Shown piece after piece: positions 61,743 to 64,000 of a stretch of DNA of 64,000 nt. The notes beneath the pieces were generated by a model, which was not told the DNA's origin, did not search any database, and saw only the letters and a list, made by a program, of their open reading frames with translations. The DNA is taken from the NCBI GenBank assembly GCA_900450455.1, contig UGGN01000001.1, forward strand, positions 1-64,000, written 5' to 3'. The DNA is from [Eubacterium] infirmum. GTDB lineage: Bacteria > Bacillota > Clostridia > Peptostreptococcales > Anaerovoracaceae. The translations under genes were made by a program, and so were the position numbers. Within the stretch, counting starts at the first letter, position 1; every line of letters begins with the position of its first letter.

Positions 61743-61923
61743 ATACTTAACAATCTTATCATAGATACGTGTATTATTCAAGATACAAAATCTACACTAA
61801 CGTGATATTATCAGTCAAAACAGGACCACGCTTTGATAACAGATAAAGCCAAAGGTAAGTTGCACAAATCACATTTATGAGGTATCATTTACGTATTAAT
61901 TCATCAAAAAGAGAGGAGGAAAC

Positions 61924-62598
61924 ATGAGCCTTTTTAGCATTGCCATGATAAGTAAAATATCAGATATTCTAGTCATCGCCATCATAGTTACATCAGCAGT
62001 TCGCGGCTATCGCAGGGGCCTTCTTAACTCCTTTTTTAATTTCTTTCGCTGGTCGCTATGTGCCGTTTGTGGAATTGTATTTGCACTTCCCATCAAAAAT
62101 TTCATATTGAAACACACAAGCCTTCAGCTCAATATATCAAAGAGTATCAAAGAAACCATGGATTCATCCATAACAGCTAACAAATTCATCATGAGTCTAC
62201 CTCGCCAGATTCGGCTGTTTTGGGACGACATCCGAAACGAAGCAACATCAAAAATTTCGGTATCTTTAGCAGACACTTTGATTTCCATGCTTTCATTTAT
62301 CCTTCTCTTTGCTATTCTATTCATTCTGGCACGTTTTGCACTTCGTAGCCTAGAGCTGAAGAAGCCTGGCGTTCTAAGTCTCTCCAACAGACTTTGTGGA
62401 ATGTTCTTCGGCGCTCTCAAAGGTGCTTTGCTCGTAAGTATCATAATGCTGATTTCATTTCCGCTTCTAAGCCTTTTGGATCCTGACACGTCAGCAACTA
62501 TTGCGAAAGGTCTAAGCCACGGCAGACTATCAGGCTTCTTCTACGACTCAAATCCAATCACTGAAGGCATTTCCTTAATTTCAAGGTATTCGGTCTAG
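61924..62598 (+). CDS. CvpA-family membrane protein (224 aa)
   Basis: Four hydrophobic segments; the opening IAIIVTSAVRGYRRGLLNSF is the CvpA pattern, and LSNRLCGMFFGALKGALLVS is the second conserved part. GAGGAGG lies 4-5 nt before the ATG. CvpA proteins relate to colicin V production in enterobacteria and to envelope homeostasis elsewhere; the role here is not determined. Confidence 0.82.
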   Translation: MSLFSIAMISKISDILVIAIIVTSAVRGYRRGLLNSFFNFFRWSLCAVCGIVFALPIKNFILKHTSLQLNISKSIKETMDSSITANKFIMSLPRQIRLFWDDIRNEATSKISVSLADTLISMLSFILLFAILFILARFALRSLELKKPGVLSLSNRLCGMFFGALKGALLVSIIMLISFPLLSLLDPDTSATIAKGLSHGRLSGFFYDSNPITEGISLISRYSV

Positions 62599-62663
62599 AT
62601 GGCGGTTCAGTATTATAAATATGGCAAAGCTGATAGTAAGACACATAGAAACCTAACACAAAA

Positions 62664-62699
62664 GGGGCGTTAAGCAAAAGCTTAACGCCCCATCTCTAT
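62664..62699. terminator. Terminator between cvpA and the carboxypeptidase gene
   Basis: A perfect 12-bp stem (GGGGCGTTAAGC with its complement) with an AAAA loop, then a T-rich run. Confidence 0.85.
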
Positions 62700-62724
62700 T
62701 TCTCTCGAGTTATATGTACTTTCT

Positions 62725-63882
62725 CTACTTAGAGTATACACTCGAAATTCCAAAGTATTCCTCTAGTGTAATCCATTCCCCGTTGTTATATAACTTTGTT
62801 GCAAGCTCAGGTCCTACATACCTGATATGCCACGGCTGATACTCCCTGCCTGTCACAGATTCCTTTCCCTTAGGGTATCTGATAATAAATCCGTACTTTG
62901 CACAATTCGCCGCGAGCCACTTACCCTCTGCCGTATTTCCAAAGCTCTCATCAGCATTGTTTAGGTCAAGCGCATACCCTGTCTGGTGCTCCGAATAGCC
63001 GGCTCTGGCAACCGCCTTGTCAGCTGCTTCCTTTCCGTGCTTGGAAACATAATCGTCATAGATTTCCTTCTGCACGCGATATGATCTATATCCACTTAGC
63101 AAGCTGAAGTGAACTCCATCCGCCCTAGCGTCAGCGAGCAGTTTCTTAAACTCATCATATGCGTCTTTTTGTATAGCGCCTATGCCATAGCCCTCCGGAA
63201 GTGAGAAGCTGTTATTTACAATCAAAATACCATCTATGCTTGTGAGTCCATCAACACGTGTCAGCTTAAAACCCTTACCCGTTACAAAGCTCATATCACC
63301 TTCCGTCTGATTCATATCGATAACATTGACCTTAATCTTCTTCTCTGTCTTATTTCCACTGTCGTCAGTTGCAATCAGAGTCAAGTTATAGCTTCCGGGC
63401 TTTTGGGCATCGTAGCTTCCCTTGAGCTGTGTCTTAAACTTTCCTGAGTTATCGCTCACCTTAGCCATATCCTCAATCTTGCTTGTATTACCAATCAATA
63501 CATTAACTTCACTTTCCATATTAATTGTCGGCGCCTTGGTATCTACAACTTTGACTTCAAAATCATAGTTCTTTTCTTCACCTTTTATAATAAGAACCAG
63601 CTTGCATTTCTTTTTACCTAGCTTGGACGTATCAATCTGAACATCCTTCTTAAGCTTACCACCGTCTATATTCTCGATATAGTCTGATGCCATAGCCTTG
63701 CTGTTAATCTCAGCGTTTAGGCTATCCTTCAGCTTAACCCTGCTCGCCGTACCAAAGAAGTTAAAATATATGAACAGGAACACTAAGAAAGCTAAAAATA
63801 GAATTATAACTCCGATTACGATGTCCCTTATATACTGAATTCGCGTTTTTCTCGCAAAGAGGTATTTCTTTCTTCCAAACAT
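62725..63882 (-). CDS. D-alanyl-D-alanine carboxypeptidase, VanY/M15B type (385 aa)
   Basis: Start at 63882, 6 nt after AAAGGG. Membrane anchor at about residues 22-45 (VIGVIILFLAFLVFLFIYF). Bacterial Ig-like repeats follow to about 200 (KAPTINMESEVNVLIGNTSK, then KPGSYNLTLIATDDSGNK). The M15B peptidase domain has zinc and catalytic motifs LLSGYRSYRVQKEIYDDYV, AGYSEHQTGYALDLN and QPWHIRYVG. It trims the terminal D-Ala from peptidoglycan stems outside the membrane. Confidence 0.9.
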   Translation of the reverse strand: MFGRKKYLFARKTRIQYIRDIVIGVIILFLAFLVFLFIYFNFFGTASRVKLKDSLNAEINSKAMASDYIENIDGGKLKKDVQIDTSKLGKKKCKLVLIIKGEEKNYDFEVKVVDTKAPTINMESEVNVLIGNTSKIEDMAKVSDNSGKFKTQLKGSYDAQKPGSYNLTLIATDDSGNKTEKKIKVNVIDMNQTEGDMSFVTGKGFKLTRVDGLTSIDGILIVNNSFSLPEGYGIGAIQKDAYDEFKKLLADARADGVHFSLLSGYRSYRVQKEIYDDYVSKHGKEAADKAVARAGYSEHQTGYALDLNNADESFGNTAEGKWLAANCAKYGFIIRYPKGKESVTGREYQPWHIRYVGPELATKLYNNGEWITLEEYFGISSVYSK

Positions 63883-63977
63883 AGATGTCCCTTTCGGCAC
63901 ATAGCCTATCTAAAATCTTCGTTTAATGCTGCCTATATAATACCATAACTCTCTCATATTTTAAAGTTCTAGAAAAA

Positions 63978-64000
63978 GCAAAAGAACCGCAGATGCGGTC
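63978..64000 (-). terminator. Terminator of a leftward gene beyond the right edge
   Basis: On the minus strand ACCGC-ATCT-GCGGT is followed by TCTTTTGCTTTTT. It lies upstream of the carboxypeptidase gene, so it most likely ends a leftward gene whose body is outside the window. Confidence 0.6.

Noticed and set aside
1-64000. CRISPR arrays, complete insertion sequences, rRNA or tRNA genes
   Set aside because: No regularly spaced repeats, no transposase with terminal repeats and no tRNA-like TTCGA-arm cloverleaf were found on reading both strands by eye.

Overview
The window looks like a low-to-moderate GC Firmicute of the Clostridia, possibly an anaerobe related to Mogibacterium or Eubacterium of family XIII / Anaerovoracaceae. 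This placement is inferred from gene content only: prfB with a UGA frameshift, sortase B, hbd, a TSCPD protein, DUF1846 and a GPH symporter. No rRNA or tRNA gene was seen that could fix the taxonomy.

Positions 1 to about 5,300 are an AT-rich plasmid-like or integrated mobile module. All its genes are on the minus strand: replisome-organizer-type Rep, a small HTH protein, two helical proteins, ParA, a one-TM protein, ParB, a roughly 390-nt intergenic stretch packed with hairpins, a one-TM protein, and a frameshifted MobV-type relaxase cut by the window edge. The hairpin stretch (653-1034) has its own extended -10 promoter. It looks like an undescribed large structured RNA in which three unrelated stems present the same GACAG pentaloop. 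I rate it the most interesting object here.

From 5,499 the sequence looks chromosomal. It starts with a sigma factor fused through a membrane segment to a large outside domain. An oppABCDF-type peptide ABC operon follows (7.9-14 kb), then an HAD phosphatase with a gamma-carbonic-anhydrase/nitroreductase fusion, a GPH sugar symporter and thrS. Next come an aldolase with an apparently dead paralogue under a TetR regulator, a CtpE-like P-type ATPase, a TIM-barrel protein, and an operon of HAD phosphatase, MFS transporter, response regulator and histidine kinase. A Crp/Fnr regulator lies next to a DUF1858 redox protein that carries a Crp-type operator at about -41.5.

The 30-42 kb part holds ddl, two small membrane proteins, hbd, an XRE regulator with a degenerate PGI-like protein, a divergent XRE gene with tandem operators, prfB, secA, a CNNM/CorC-like protein and birA. 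The 42-47 kb part is a sortase B gene and a cobinamide-salvage operon (cobT, cobU, cobS, a CobU-like gene, a cobC-like phosphatase).

The right part holds a DMT transporter, NCS2 purine permease, a phosphoribosyltransferase, phosphohexomutase, BrnQ, a ClC channel/antiporter, DUF1846, a 33-codon membrane peptide, DUF1934, an HtrA protease, and an operon tadA - Ig-like membrane protein - ispE - gntR. It ends with CvpA and a VanY-type carboxypeptidase. Where a start differs from the longest possible frame, it was moved to the codon with a properly spaced ribosome binding site. Rho-independent terminators separate most units.
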